Positions 1-12,433 of a stretch of 64,000 nucleotides of DNA are shown in pieces. Below the pieces are notes generated by a model. The model worked only from the letters and a program-made list of their open reading frames with translations, had not been told where the DNA came from and did no database searches. This stretch comes from Zeugodacus cucurbitae (taxonomy: Eukaryota; Arthropoda; Insecta; Diptera; Tephritidae). Location: positions 51,701,501 through 51,765,500 of the forward strand of contig NC_071667.1 in assembly GCF_028554725.1 (NCBI RefSeq), written 5' to 3'. A program made the translations under genes and the position numbers. Position 1 is the first letter of the stretch, and every line of letters begins with the position of its first letter.

Positions 1-3000
1 GAATCAATCATTATGTGAATATTTCACTTAACCCTTCATTGACTTTTTTATCACTTTACAAATTCGAAGCATTCAATGAGTTCGACAGCTGATTGACAAA
101 CATTTATGCAAATAATAACATTTAATGCGGTTTACAGTGCGAATCGTTGCTGACGATCACACATACATGCATACATAATAGTAGCTGAAAATATCTATTG
201 CAGAATGATTGCTGATGGGCATATTATTAAAATTTCAGAATTTCCGTATTGGATTTGTAAACTTAAATTTGATTTTTAAACAGCAGAAAGGGACAGCATT
301 CATATATTTCGCTATAACTATATATAAGATCACATGCTGCTGCAGACAAGCCATAAACAAATTTTTTATTCATACTTCTCCAAACACACCGCTCCGTGAC
401 TTCACAACTCCAGCTCCGAAGTGCACGAGAGTTTGGTGAACTCGTAACGACAGCCAAATTGATTTATGCAATACTTTGGATATTATTGACAGAAATTCAA
501 TTTTCTCCAACCAACCGAAAGCGCAAACACGCCACAGACAGACGAAATATGAGTAGGAGCACACACACACACATACACTGTCGAGTAAAAATTATATGCG
601 ACCGCAGAAACACATATGCGTATCTGTATCCTTACACATGTAAATATGTGCGAATTTATTATTGAATATTGAAAAATGCCGAAAGTATTTGAAAACAAGC
701 CGAAAATAAAGTTTGCATGGAAAAGAGAAAAATTTCAACAACGCAGCTGCGGCGGCGGTTAACCGCAATACCCGCACGCAATCTATGCTACAGGCCCTTT
801 GAACGCATAAAAATAGCAATAAATGAATTCTAAACACAAGCGCACACACACTCTCATATTAAATAATAAAATCAGACGCATAAAAAATTTGCATAAAATG
901 GCAACGCTGGCAACATTTTGTTCGGCATTTCATGCTATTTGACTATGATTAAGTGGCTCGGCTGAATGGGTTTCTCAAAAGCGCTGCGAGTCGCTGCATT
1001 TAATGGTGCATTGGATGGAAATTGCCAAATAAACATCCAAGAATTGTGATCAAGATTTGAGACTGCCAAAATGGATACATAAAATATAGAGGATTATTGA
1101 AGAGTTGGATGTATACTGAGAAAATGTAATGCAATATCTTGTATGCTTCTTTTCATCCTCTTATAACCTAGCTGAAAAGAACACATAGTAAGAAACATTT
1201 CCGATATTTTTGATTTTGACTTAGAAATAAGCTATTTTAAAATCTGTATTATATCCTTTTCGAACAGCTTAATTAATTTAATATATTAAGATTTTAGAGA
1301 GGGTACAGAGTTGAGTAGCATTCCATTTTCTACTCGATTTGTATTCGATTAAAAATTAATGAAGTAAAATAAGGTTTTTTTCTACGTGGTAAATCTATCT
1401 AAATCAGTGCTTTAATAGAGCAAATGCAGGTTAATTGGTCAATTAACTCCAGTGCGAAAAAGCTACAACATATAATTCAACGCTCAATTAAATTCCTCAC
1501 TACATCTCGATCAAGGAACTCTAAGCATATAAAGTTGACCGAAGTTTCTTATTAATTGCAACAAATAGCAATGAAATGGAGTTCCATCAAAACAACTGAA
1601 TAGATTTATGCATGGACCCAAATTTACTGTTTCAATTACTTTGTACAACACGCGGCTCCCTATTGGATCAAACCAAATTTTTGTTTTCGAGAGATTTAGG
1701 CTTAATTAATTAAAAGTAATTTAATTAACTTCCAGTGCTCCTGAAAACGTTGAACCAACCGAGCTCAGGATTCAGCGTCTTAAATTGTCCACTCAACGAT
1801 GGTTTATATATATATTTTTATGCCGTTCTGGATCTCTCGAGGAACTCGATTTAGATTGGCAATCCGACCGGGAAGAAGAGATATTCCTTCTACTACAGAG
1901 AACTTGTCCAAATTGGAAGCAGAACCAAGAGTTGAATTCTTGCGTAGCAACACAGAAGGCAGCTTCTAACTCAATGGCACCAACTATGTCTTTCTGGCCT
2001 AGATTTTGGTCGAATGGCATCTGAACTAGTACTTTACATTTCTTCTTAATAAACCAAAACTTCTTTAAATTTAAATTTTTTTAAATCAACAGATTCGCGC
2101 CGAGGATGACTAAAAATTTGAACCTTACTTGTGCGATTGGCCAACCTTCAGAATGACATGAAGGGATATTTTCTATGTCTTCCAATGTTCCAAAAATAAG
2201 TTGGGTAGCTTGTGTGGAAAAATTTGAGTAATTCATAAAATTCGTCGAGCTTTTGAGCAGACCCTAGTTAGAGCTCATTTTGTATACATCGTAGGCAAAT
2301 AATACCGTTTGAAATTCAGCAAAAATAATTATTTTAATTTCTTGGAAATTTTGACCATTTTGCTTGCAATAAGATGAGGATTAAAAATAGAGTCTGTTCC
2401 GAAAAATATTTCGAATATTCAATCCTTTTACACACCCACATTTTTGTGCAATAGTCACGTGGCACTGATCACCAATACTTCGAGTTGGTAAAATACATAA
2501 TTTCACCATAAAAATGTTCAAAACGAAAATTGACATTGAATAAATCTTTAAGCTATTTACACAATTTTAAGCACTGCTTATGTATGTATGTGTGCATGTA
2601 ATAAGGGCACACGCCAACAAAATACCAATTCCGCATCCACGTCTAAGCTAATCTATGCAAACAACATTTATCTTGAACTCGTAAGCTTTCTGATTTGCGG
2701 TCGATTGGTTTTCGCGATTAATGTATCCATTGAGAATTTCGCCGACTCAAAGATGGCACACGCGAAACTACACACGAGTATGTATGTGTGTGAATGAACC
2801 CATATATCATTGAAGATTCAAAGGAAATAAATCAATGCGCACTTATCATAAATCAAAATGGAACTTTATCGCTGTTGAATACAAACAAAGAAACTAAGAA
2901 GTCGAATTATATGCGCGTACGCGAACATAAATTCGCTTTTCATACAGACACTTATGCATACATGTACTCAGCAGGGAAGGCTTAAACAAGTGAGGAAGGA

Positions 3001-3805
3001 TACTAGTTTACTTTTTCAATATTCAGAACAAAAACGAAAAAGTTAGAAATACAACCGAGTTATACCATTTTATCGATTTATTGCTTTAACTAGAAATTAT
3101 GGTCAAGCAATTTATACTTCCTCAATAAAACCACAGAGGACTTGAATAAACCTCAAATTAATATTGCTTTGAGAATAAAAACTGAATTAGACTTTTAAGA
3201 AACAATATGAAACTGGAACATTTCAAACATAAATTTGACAACTCCTGAATAATTGAAGACACTTAGACGGCTAGTTGCAGTCAACACTTGCTGTAAAGTA
3301 TTTTAATAATAGTTGCATTGATTACTGGGTTGACAAAAAAGTAAACCCAAACACATATATTTGGATGTAACTTTAATGTGGATATGTACTACAAATAGTG
3401 GAAGAAACGAGCGGGAGTACATAATCCACTCGAAACCGACAATGAAGCAACGGAAAAATAATTTTGCAAGCGGGGAAATAATTCCATACTTTATAATATA
3501 AGCTATAACCAAGCAAGTCTTTTTGATTTATCGAATATACTGTAGTAGCTTTATTAGCCTGGAAATCGACAAGAATCACATTTTATAATACCTGTATGAC
3601 AAATTAAATCTATATCTAAAAAATTACTCAACCCTATCTTTTGCAGTTATGTTTTAGGTTTTGTGCCCCATCGGTACTATGTACTCCAATAGAATGTGTT
3701 GTTGAACCTATTCCTAGTGTTAAGTCACGCCGTCATGTGTTCCCTTAACAAACACTGCTTCAAACTCAAATTGATGTGAAAGGACTGAGTGATTTGTTAT
3801 TACTA
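1..3805. other. AT-rich non-coding stretch, no gene recognised
   Basis: No open frame here looks like a conserved protein. The longest (79 codons, 1785-2024, plus) has no recognisable domain. A CA-type microsatellite lies near 560-580. At about 3327 the motif TGGGTTGACAAAAAAGTA resembles one end of a mariner-type inverted repeat, but I found no matching second end. Several TATGTATG-type short runs occur, as is usual in fly intergenic DNA. Confidence 0.6.
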
Positions 3806-4160
3806 AAGGGCGATCAATTTCGATGTTCCCAACTTTTTTAAAGAAAAAACACAGACAAATCATATTTAATGGACAATGTTTATTATCATTTGAAATAACA
3901 TTCTATAACACATATTTTTTAAAGATTATCTCTTACTCTAGCGCGTGATGTTTTGCTCCAAGGCCTGCATCGAAGCGGGATTGTCCGCATAGACTTTATG
4001 AGAAGTCTATCATATCAAAATCATATGAAAAAAGTCTAACGGTGTGATATCACACGATCTTGGTGGCCAATCGACCGGCCCAAAACCGAAGTGTTCTCTC
4101 AATAAATCCATTAATTAATGCGATGTGGGGAAGTAGCGCCGTCTTCCTTTTTTTTCAGAA
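3806..4160 (-). pseudogene. Tc1/mariner-type DDE transposase, C-terminal remnant
   Basis: Read on the minus strand, one frame gives DWPPRSCDITPLDFF, the conserved block around the last catalytic acid of a Tc1/mariner-superfamily transposase. It is followed, after frame changes, by YADNPASMQALEQNITR and a stop near 3945. In related elements this block reads on through an LWG motif and a C-terminal RSRGQHL segment; those are lost here by stops and frameshifts. The AT-rich tail ends near 3808 in a block (GGGCGATCAATTTCGATG on the plus strand) that could be the element terminus. Only the last third of the gene is present, so it is inactive. It abuts a family A element that starts at 4233. The superfamily call is secure from the motif; the exact family is not. 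Confidence 0.6.
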
Positions 4161-4232
4161 GTAGATGATATTAGATTTAGTTCTGACATTGTTGACTTTA
4201 TTACAATTGACAGTCTCTAATTGTCTGATTTG

Positions 4233-5392
4233 TATACTCTCGCAACATGTTGCGCAGAGTATTATAACTAAACTATAAACACATAATGGTTATTTGTATC
4301 ACCCAGAAATAAAATAGTTAGATATGGGGTTATTAATATAAATATATAAATGATCAGGATGACGAGTGAAGTTGAAATCCGTCTGTCTGTCCGTCTGTCC
4401 GTGCAAGCGATAATTTGAGTAAAAATTTTGATATTTTAATGAAACTTGGAACACATATTCCTTGTCACCCTGGTTGCTTTCGAAGAAATCGGTCCACTGC
4501 CATGCCCACAAAATGGCGAAAACCGAAAACTCATAAAGTGTCATAACTAAGCCATACATAAAGTTATGAAAATAAAATTTGATATAAAGGATTGCACTAG
4601 GGAGGGGCACATTTCGATGAAATTATTTTTTTAAGTGGGCGTGGGCCCGCCTCTAAATAGGTTTTTTTATATATCTTGCAAACCAAAAAACTGTATAAAC
4701 CAAATTTTCTGCAGTCATTTCTTTTAGCCATTTCCTTATACAGTCCAAAAATAAAAGAAATCGGATAATAACCACGCCCACCTCCCATACAAAGCTTAGG
4801 TTAAAATTATATACATAAGGAACGGATGAAGAAAGCGGAATAAAACTTTACACAAATACTGTACATAATCTGTTGATTCACTTATAGAAAAATTTTTCGA
4901 AATCGGACTATAACTTTTCAAGGCCCCGAATATCTACATGAAGAACTCAGTGCCTAAGGGTAATTTTTCACCGAAAATATCGGCAAATCTTTCAGATATT
5001 TTAATTTAATTCAGAGGAAATTATTTTCTCCTAATTGTATGTCTCTGTTCCAAAGATTATTAAAATCGGATAAGAACTTCCCCTAGCTCCCATATACCTA
5101 ATTATGTGCGGACATTATTCTGCATATATCGGTTAATATGTGAGATATCTTAGCAAAATTAAATGAGTATATAGTCCTGTATATAGCGTAGCTTAGTGGG
5201 GAAAATGAGTGAAATCGGTTTAGGAATTACATCAGCCCTCATATACCATATATGATTATTTTCGTTAATCTATTGGACTTTATGCCGAATATAGGGGTCA
5301 AATTAAGTGCTATCTTAATAAAATTACATAAATAAATTGCGAGATTATAAAATGGTCTGTCGCACCCGAACTTAGGCTTTCCTTATTTGTTA
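4233..5392 (+). repeat. Repeat family A, near full length (Helentron/DINE-like, non-autonomous)
   Basis: It starts with TATACTCTCGCAAC and ends with a degraded TTGCGAGATTATA, a partial hairpin (GTCGCACCCGAAC) and a terminus CCTTATTTGTT. A GTCTGTCTGTCCGTC microsatellite lies near 4381. The body carries repeated AAATCGG modules near 4486, 4757, 4900, 5064 and 5212, several followed by CCACGCCCAC or CCCATATAC. There is no coding capacity. Subterminal inverted repeats plus a 3' hairpin are the hallmarks of Helentron-associated elements; that classification is inference from structure. Confidence 0.75.
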
Positions 5393-6980
5393 ATATTTTA
5401 TTTATCTTTAACCTCGTGGAATTCGTAGAATTTCCATAATGACTCTGAATCGCCATGGCTCTTTATTTATACCTATGTATAATGTCTTTATGTCTTTTTA
5501 AATACCTCTAAAGTTAATAATTTATCTTATTGGAAACCTGTTTCTTTCATAAACTTCTCAACTCTGTCTTATCATTCCGCTCAATGTGGTGTTTGGACCT
5601 ACATTCAGGCTGAATTTTTACATTAGAAAAATTATATACAGCTAAATAACGCTGAATCTTATTTATATAATCTAAAACCGTTATCTGAAAAATTTCATAA
5701 GAAAATTGTTTATGACAAATTCAAAAATTTTTGAAATAGTGCCTGTCAAGACCCATAAATTATACACATGTATCTTGTTGAAAATTCTGGAAAACTTTTA
5801 ATAATATTTTCTAAAAATAATAAATACGTTTATAATTGCATAATCTGCATGAATAGCTAAATGTGTGCATACACGTGTCGAGATGGCAATTGTAGAGGTG
5901 AAGGTTAACCCCATTTTGAAGGGCAAAGTGTGTTCGCTCAGTTTTGTTGATGAAAGACATGATGATTATTGTTGTTTTTGCAAACTTACATGCATACACA
6001 CGTGTATGATTGTTGTTTTTGTATATTTACATTCGCACACATTCCGTATTTCTTGTCTTCATAGACTTGAAAGCAGCTACTTGTTTGTAAATAAGCAAAT
6101 TGCACACTGTCCGTCTGCTAAACCATTTATCCGTTTCGCTTGTCTGGCCATATGATGTTCATTGCGTTGTCCGCATGCTCGCTTGGCTGCTACGCCCTGC
6201 TGTTTACCCAACCGCCTGCCAACCTGTCCGACCGTCCGGGCCCTCAGCGGCTCATCTGTTTCTCTACTCGACTGACCACCCGTCAGTCCGCCTGCCTAGC
6301 TGTTTTCCAAGCTGTCTTGCTGCATGCCAGTTAACTGTATATCGTGCAGTGTAGCAATTTATTTGTTTCCGTATTAGAAATTTCACATAACAAATCGTCC
6401 AACAAAGCGAGAGCAAATATATAGCTAACTGCTCTGGTGGCTGTCCCACCGAAAATGCCACATATCTAAGTGTGTGGGATCTGAGCGGCGGGTGCTTGTC
6501 CAGCGGCAAGCGAGTGGTCGCTCACAAAATGCACATCAATCATATTTGTCTATTTTAATAGCAAAGCGGGCATGTCGGGACACATCTGCGGGCACACAAC
6601 CACATACATGAATACATATATACAATAAAATACATACATTTGTATATGCATGTGCGCTTTATCGCCAATGTTTGCTTTATAAGCTTTTGCCCATTTTCAA
6701 TTCGCAATAAATTCAAATTTGTGTTTATTTAATTGCTTGTGGCAGTTGTAAGCGAATAGTTGGCTCCCCGCCGCACAAAGCCAACGCAAATATGTACATG
6801 GAATATGTCCCATATGTAAGGTACAAACATACATATATATGTATTTAAATATGTGAATCGTGTGCTAAACGCACTTCAAGTCATACATACTCGTAGTCGT
6901 AAATATGTATGTATATAATTTTCATATTAATGGAGATCCCTGCCAGTAAAATCATTAGCTGCCCTAGAATTGACAAAACT
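5393..6980. other. Non-coding stretch, no gene recognised
   Basis: Open frames of up to 96 codons occur on both strands (5865-6509). They overlap one another antisense, have skewed composition (runs of Cys/His or Pro/Ser) and show no domain. The 6120-6340 part is locally richer in C and holds repeated CCGTC/CCTGCC words, which explains the proline-rich translations. TATGTA runs near 6600-6920 are simple sequence. Confidence 0.55.
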
Positions 6981-7170
6981 GCTTTCGAATGGCCAGCCAG
7001 ATCGTGAGATATCACACTGTTAGATATTTTTCTTTGGGGATATGTAAAGACAATCTCGATTCCATTCAGGCCTTGGAGTCGAAATACTGGAACGATACAT
7101 CGAATGGACCATGTGAGACGTAGCCGCGGCCAACATTTGAAAGGTATACTGTTTAAAAAATATATTTAAT
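6981..7170 (+). pseudogene. Tc1/mariner-type transposase, C-terminal remnant (second copy)
   Basis: The plus strand reads EWPARS-stop-DITLLDIFLWGYVK near 6985-7045. After a frame change it gives RMDHVRRSRGQHLK and a stop near 7165. These are the catalytic-region block and the C-terminal tail of the same transposase type as the minus-strand remnant at 3806-4160, but this copy keeps the LWG and RSRGQHL motifs lost there. About 60 codons between the two blocks are missing or unreadable. An in-frame TGA interrupts the first block. It is an inactive fragment, and it too lies just upstream of a family A element (starts 7261). No inverted terminal repeat could be assigned. Confidence 0.6.
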
Positions 7171-7260
7171 TAAAGTAAGCGATAAATAACACAGATGTCA
7201 TTGGGCATGCTATTATATGGATATTAACATATGAGGACTCTTTGGTTCTGAGACATATTT

Positions 7261-8423
7261 TTATACTCTCGCAACAAAAATGGCTAAGAGAGTATTATAG
7301 TTTTGTTCATACAACTAAACGTGTTAGATATATGAAAATGATCAGGGTGACGAGACGAGTCCGTCCGTGCAACGGATAACTTGAGTAAAAATGGAGATAT
7401 CTATATGAAACTTGGAACACATGTTCCTTGGACCGTGAGAGGGTTGCTTTCGAAAATAAGCAAAATCGGACCACTGCCACGCCCACAAAATGGCGAAACC
7501 GAAAATACATAAAGTGTCATACCTAAGCCATAAATAAAGTTATAAAAGTAAAATTTAGAACGAAGGATCGCACTAGGAAGGGGCATATTTGGATGTAATT
7601 TTTTTGGGGAAATGGGCATGGCCCTTCCCCCAAATCGGTTATTTGTATATATCTCGAAAACCAATAAAGCTATATAAACCAAACCTTCTGCAGTCGGTTC
7701 TCTTACATACCCCACCACACACCATGAAACGCCCACTTCCCATAGGTTGAAAATTACTAAAAGTGGCTTAACTCACTAACGAAAAACGTCATAAATACTA
7801 AATTTTACAGAAGAAATTGCGGAAGGCAGCTGCACTCAGATTTTTTTACAAGATGGAAAATGGGCGTGGCATCTCCCACTTATAGGTCAAAAACCATATC
7901 TCAGGAACTACTCGACAGATTTCAAATGAAATTCGGTTTTTAATATTTTCTTGACACCCTGATGACACGTGTGAAAAATGGATGAAATCGGTTCACAACC
8001 ACGACAACTTCCCATACAGCTCAGTTCCCAGTTCCACTTTATAATATGTATATACATAAGGAACCAATGAAGATAGCGAAATAAAACTTTACACAAATAC
8101 TATATATGATCTGTGGCATCACTTGTGAAAAAATTGTCGAAATCGGACTATAACTTTTCAAAGGCCCGAATATCGAATATGAGGAATTCCGTGCCCCATG
8201 GTAATTTTTCACCGAAAATTTCGGTAAACCTCTCAGGTATCTTAATTTATTTTAGAGGAAATTTGTTTCTACTAATAGTGTAACTTCCCCTAGCTCTCAT
8301 ATACCTAATTATAGGATTTTCAAATTGGGTCAAATTGTGTGTTATCTTAATAAAAATGTATCAATAAATTGCGAGAGTATAAAATGTTCGGTTGCACCCG
8401 AACTTAGCCTTTCCTTACTTGTT
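7261..8423 (+). repeat. Repeat family A, near full length
   Basis: It starts TATACTCTCGCAACAAAAATGG and ends TTGCGAGAGTATAAAA, hairpin GTTCGGTTGCACCCGAAC, terminus CCTTACTTGTT. This is the clearest plus-orientation copy. Modules with AAATCGG occur near 7452, 7987 and 8140, the first followed by CCACGCCC and the second by a decayed form of the same block. The GTCCGTCCGTGC microsatellite remnant is at about 7361. No protein is encoded; short frames inside it (for example 7401-7736 minus) are by-products of the repeat. Confidence 0.8.
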
Positions 8424-9729
8424 TTTTATTAACTTCCTTTTAGACATGAATTAAAGGTTTTGATGATCAATTTTTTACTGATGTTGCGAACTGTAGAGTT
8501 ATTTTCTTTGTTAAGGAATATAACGGAAATCGTTAGTGAGTGCTTTGTTGAGTGATAATCGAATTTCATTTCTTGAAATTCACTTCTTGAGTCTTATATC
8601 CTGTGTGTGATAATTTCAATATATATTTAAAATGAGTTTAAAAGATGTTGGCGTTCCTACAGGGTCTCTACCTTGTCCGTTACCGAGTTACATACATATA
8701 CACGCATTTATATATGTATTTTTATGTGTCAGAGCAAGTGTTGTCGTTGACAGCTCGACACCACGGGGGATCAACGTGCATTATTTGCATTACAAACACA
8801 CACATGTTTAACTAAACTTTTTTCATATTTTTCTAGACGCGAGTACACACAACAATATCGGACTAAACAAACATATTTACAATAATCGTATACACACACC
8901 CATCTGTAGATACATTTCACTGTCAGCCCAACCCAGCTACGAAGCGGAATACGAGTGTGTATATAATTTTCTTTACAGCATTGATGCGCCAGTGACAGTT
9001 CAAGTTCAAGGCATCTGCTGTTTGGCCTTTGCCTTTGCACTTGCCATTGGCTGTGGCAGCGATAACGCAGCGCTACAACTTGACTCGACTAGACTGGCTG
9101 CCATTATGCTTGTCTCATTGATTTCACGCAAATATTCGGATTTCTTGTCGCCCGCTTTTTGACACAATTGCTTTAACTCGCACATATTTCGGCTCCCACT
9201 TGTCCTTCTTTACACTTGCAGTCGCCTTGAATGCTGCTTAAGTACGCTTTGCACTGCTTATCCTCATTCAAGCGAATTATAATGTTTTTTCAACAGTTAT
9301 TTTATGCTACATTTGGAACGTTCTGGCGCTGAGTTTATTGTTAATGGTCGCTCATTTAGTGGATATTGATTTCATATTTTTTGGCAATTTGCTCCATTTT
9401 TTATGGCGTCCAAAGTAAACATTTTGTTGATTCGGTCAGTGAACCTCGACAGCTTGCCTTTTAAATATTTGGATATAAATTTTCCATTTCTTCGCATTTA
9501 ATATTCTTGGAATTGATATTGCAACCGAAGCAAATTGCTGTCATCATTTTCAGTTTAGCTGATTTTTTTTATGTGCTAGGAGAGAAAAATTGCAAAAATA
9601 CTCACTAAATTATACTTATTTTCGGGTGCAAGAAGGCTCAAGTTTAACGACTCCAATCTAAAAAGCATATAACATTTTTATTTTGGGGAAGTTTATAAAA
9701 ATTTCAAAATTTTATTGTCACTAAAATGC
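8424..9729. other. Non-coding stretch, no gene recognised
   Basis: No supported gene. A minus frame of 89 codons (8771-9040) has no recognisable domain and is composed of low-information Tyr/Cys/Val-rich sequence. The 8990-9260 part is less AT-rich than its surroundings but shows no splice-flanked reading frame that I can support. Confidence 0.5.
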
Positions 9730-10072
9730 GGAGGATGGAGTCATATGTAGAAGTTCACGTAAGTGAGGAAAGTTTCTGACTGTCATTCACTTGGGAGTGG
9801 CCAGGAACGATTCTTCTACATGTGGCTCAAGCAGCTCACGACTTCCGGTCTTAGACCAAGTATCCTCTGGGTAGCCAACAGACATCCGTTTGGAGGCGAG
9901 CTAAAGTGAGAAGGCGAAACCCGCTTATGCGGTTGTGCGTAGGGTTTGGGACCCACCACATAAAAACACCCCCCAATGAAAAGAACAAAACAGCCTCGGA
10001 TGAGAGACCCCAATTTTGATGACCACCACTGCAAACGTTTAAAGGACTACGATTTAAAGGCATGCACCTAAG
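9730..10072 (+). mobile_element. RTE-like retrotransposon, isolated 5' end (5' UTR to start of coding region)
   Basis: Starting at GGAGGATGGAGTCATATG, this piece matches, with scattered substitutions, the minus-strand 5' end of the near full-length element at 53618-56694 (from 56694 downwards). Both begin at the same GGAGGATGG. The match covers the 5' UTR and reaches GGCATGCACCT, just before the endonuclease start motif TWNVRTL, then stops abruptly near 10072. Insertions made by target-primed reverse transcription normally lose the 5' end and keep the 3' end; this one is the opposite, so the 3' part was probably removed by a later deletion or rearrangement. Confidence 0.75.
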
Positions 10073-10309
10073 AATACCTCCACGAAATTAGGTAGACCTA
10101 TACCAGGACTTTGTAAAAAGGTATTCAAAATTTAATATTGTGTTACTACTACCAGTTTCTTCAAGAAAAACAAGAAAAAACGTTAACTTCGGCAGTACCG
10201 AAGCTAATATATCCTTCACAGGTGCATTTCTTTTAGTAACTATGTGTTTAAGCAAATATAAAGACGTAAAAAAAAGTAAGTAAAACAAAGAAAACATTTT
10301 ACTAATTCT

Positions 10310-10945
10310 TTTTAGCCGGGATGTTTGCTAAAAACATTAAGGTTATATGGTTAACCGATCTGAACAATTTCTTCGGAGAATATATTATTACCTTAAGCAG
10401 TAATCCATGTCAAATTTCGTGAAGATACCACGTCAAATGCGAAAATTTTCAATACAAGCCATTGATTCCGATCGTTCGGTTTGTATGGCAGCTATATGTT
10501 ATAGTGAACCGATCTGAACAATTTTTTCGGAGATTAATTTCTATGAGCAATAACTCACACCAAATTTCGTGAAGATATGTAGTAAAATGCGGAAGTTTTC
10601 CATACAAGCCCTTGATTCCGATCATTCAGTTTGTATGGCAGCTATATGATATAGTGGTCAGATATCGGCAGTTCCGACAAATGAGCAGCTTCTTGAAGAG
10701 AAAATAACATTTGCAAAATTTCAAAACGATATCTTAAAAACTGAAGGACTAGTTCGTATATATACAGACAGACAGACAGATGGACGGACGGACGGACAGA
10801 CAAACGGACATGGCTAAATCGACTCGGTTCAACAAACTGATCATTTATATATACACTTTACAGGGCCTCCGACGCTTCCAACTGGGTGTTACAAACTTTG
10901 TGACAAACTTAATATACCCTGTTCAGGGTATAAAAATATTAGAAA
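10310..10945 (+). repeat. Repeat family B (hairpin-ended, Helentron/DINE-like), single copy
   Basis: The body holds a tandem module of about 150 bp: CCGATCTGAACAATTT at about 10355 and again near 10509, a third degraded start near 10656, and the block TTTGTATGGCAGCTATATG twice. A GACAGACAGACGGACG-type microsatellite lies at 10764-10802. The 3' end is a hairpin, ATACCCTGTTCAGGGTAT, followed by AAAA. Similar 'GGACGGACATGGCTAAATCGACTCG' plus 'ATACCC...GGGTAT' elements are common in Drosophila intergenic DNA, from general knowledge. The element boundaries on the left are uncertain. Confidence 0.65.
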
Positions 10946-12433
10946 ACCACTCAGTACCAAGGCCAATTAAATTACACTCCAGCAATATTTTGAAATACGT
11001 ATAGCGTATTTATTTATATGATAGCTGTTGCGGCAAAGGCACCACTAATGTCAATAATCGAAATTAAACTAAACACAATGAAGAGAGCTCAACGAAACAA
11101 CTCCTACCAATCACTTGCCACTGTCACTTTGATGTTGCCGCACTAGATAAGCCATCTCTCCACAACTGCATATTCCATTTTATTATTACTGCTTTAAACT
11201 TTCTCTCATTTGATTTCCTTTTTAACTGAATGTTTTCTTTTTTCCAAGTTCTGCCACTCTTCCCACCACTAACAATGAGTATTTTCTTTTCATTACAGTT
11301 TGGTCCATTTACACATCCTGCTACTATTTTGCTTTCACACTCCGACTACAAATATTCTAGTTAGTTCTCTGCGCTTGCTTTTTTGATTTGCTTAACACAT
11401 TTGCTATATACAAGTGTGGTGCATGATTTCACTTCACTTTATTACAATGTTGACCGAATAGTTGAAGAGTAATGAAGCGTTGCAAAGGCACTCAATGAAG
11501 CTGTGAGTCTTGCCAAATCGAAAAAATACCAAATACACTTTAATGTAGCAAAGCATGCAGTGGACTACAAAAATGAAGAAAAAATAATGGAACAACTGTC
11601 TCTTTGCCAATGCAATCTAGAAAATTAGGCAGTAGACAATAACAGAAGCCGCTTTAAATATATTTCTTTGTTTTCAACTAATATGCTTTGGTGCATTTTT
11701 GCTTTAAAAATATGTACTACTTATTTGATTGGATTTTTGTATGATGAGGTTAGGTAAAACGATGTTTATGCACGCTGAACACTGACTTGAGAGTTTTGAT
11801 AAAAACCTTGCTAACTTAGAATTTTAATTCCATATAAGGTCATTAGATTTTTGTACTCAAAGCTCCTACAATAGAGCCTGACGTTCTAGACATAAATCAG
11901 TACGTATCTTTCCAATTAATTGTCATTCCTATTCTAGTATGTTGGTATTTAGCGAATGAGTAATAAAAATTATGCTGCCTTCGTAGTTTCTACCTTCCGA
12001 GTCAATAGCAGCAAATCTCAATCTACCCATTCTGGATTCCAAACCTGAATGTAATGTAGACAATAAAAACTTTAAGCTTTTCTAATAAGTTGTTGACGTT
12101 ACTACAAACTCAAGTTTATGTCTATGAAGAACTCTCACATGGATCTTAGTTTTTGTTTAAATTTTTTCTTAACACCTGTTGCAAATTCCTGATTTGGGAA
12201 TATATGAACCATGTTTTATGATGACATCTCTTTTACTCAATTTAACAAAACTGCACGATTAATCTCTGTTTTGATTGTTCCTTTAGTAGGACGACAAGAA
12301 ATTTATAGTAGTTTTCAATGTTATGCACTTTTTTGATACTTCACTAGCCTCAATCCCAGACCCTCGGAGATATAACCTTCCATGACTTCCTGGAGCAACA
12401 TTCTCCGTACACAATGAGCAAAGAGACCGATTA
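10946..12433. other. Non-coding stretch, no gene recognised
   Basis: I see no coding frame, repeat family member or RNA gene here. Composition is AT-rich with pyrimidine-rich runs near 11170-11260. Confidence 0.55.

Noticed and set aside
209..849. Six overlapping open frames of 64-89 codons on both strands
   Set aside because: They overlap antisense to each other, are rich in Tyr/Cys/Ile from CA and TATG simple sequence, and show no domain or codon pattern of a gene.
3323..3345. TGGGTTGACAAAAAAGTA as a mariner inverted terminal repeat
   Set aside because: The motif resembles mariner ends, but no inverted partner and no transposase piece of matching position was found, so a lone 18-bp similarity is not enough.
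5865..6509. Cys- and Pro-rich frames as a small secreted protein
   Set aside because: Three plus frames and one minus frame are open in the same DNA, caused by CCGTC/CCTGC-rich sequence. No signal peptide followed by a consistent pattern is visible.
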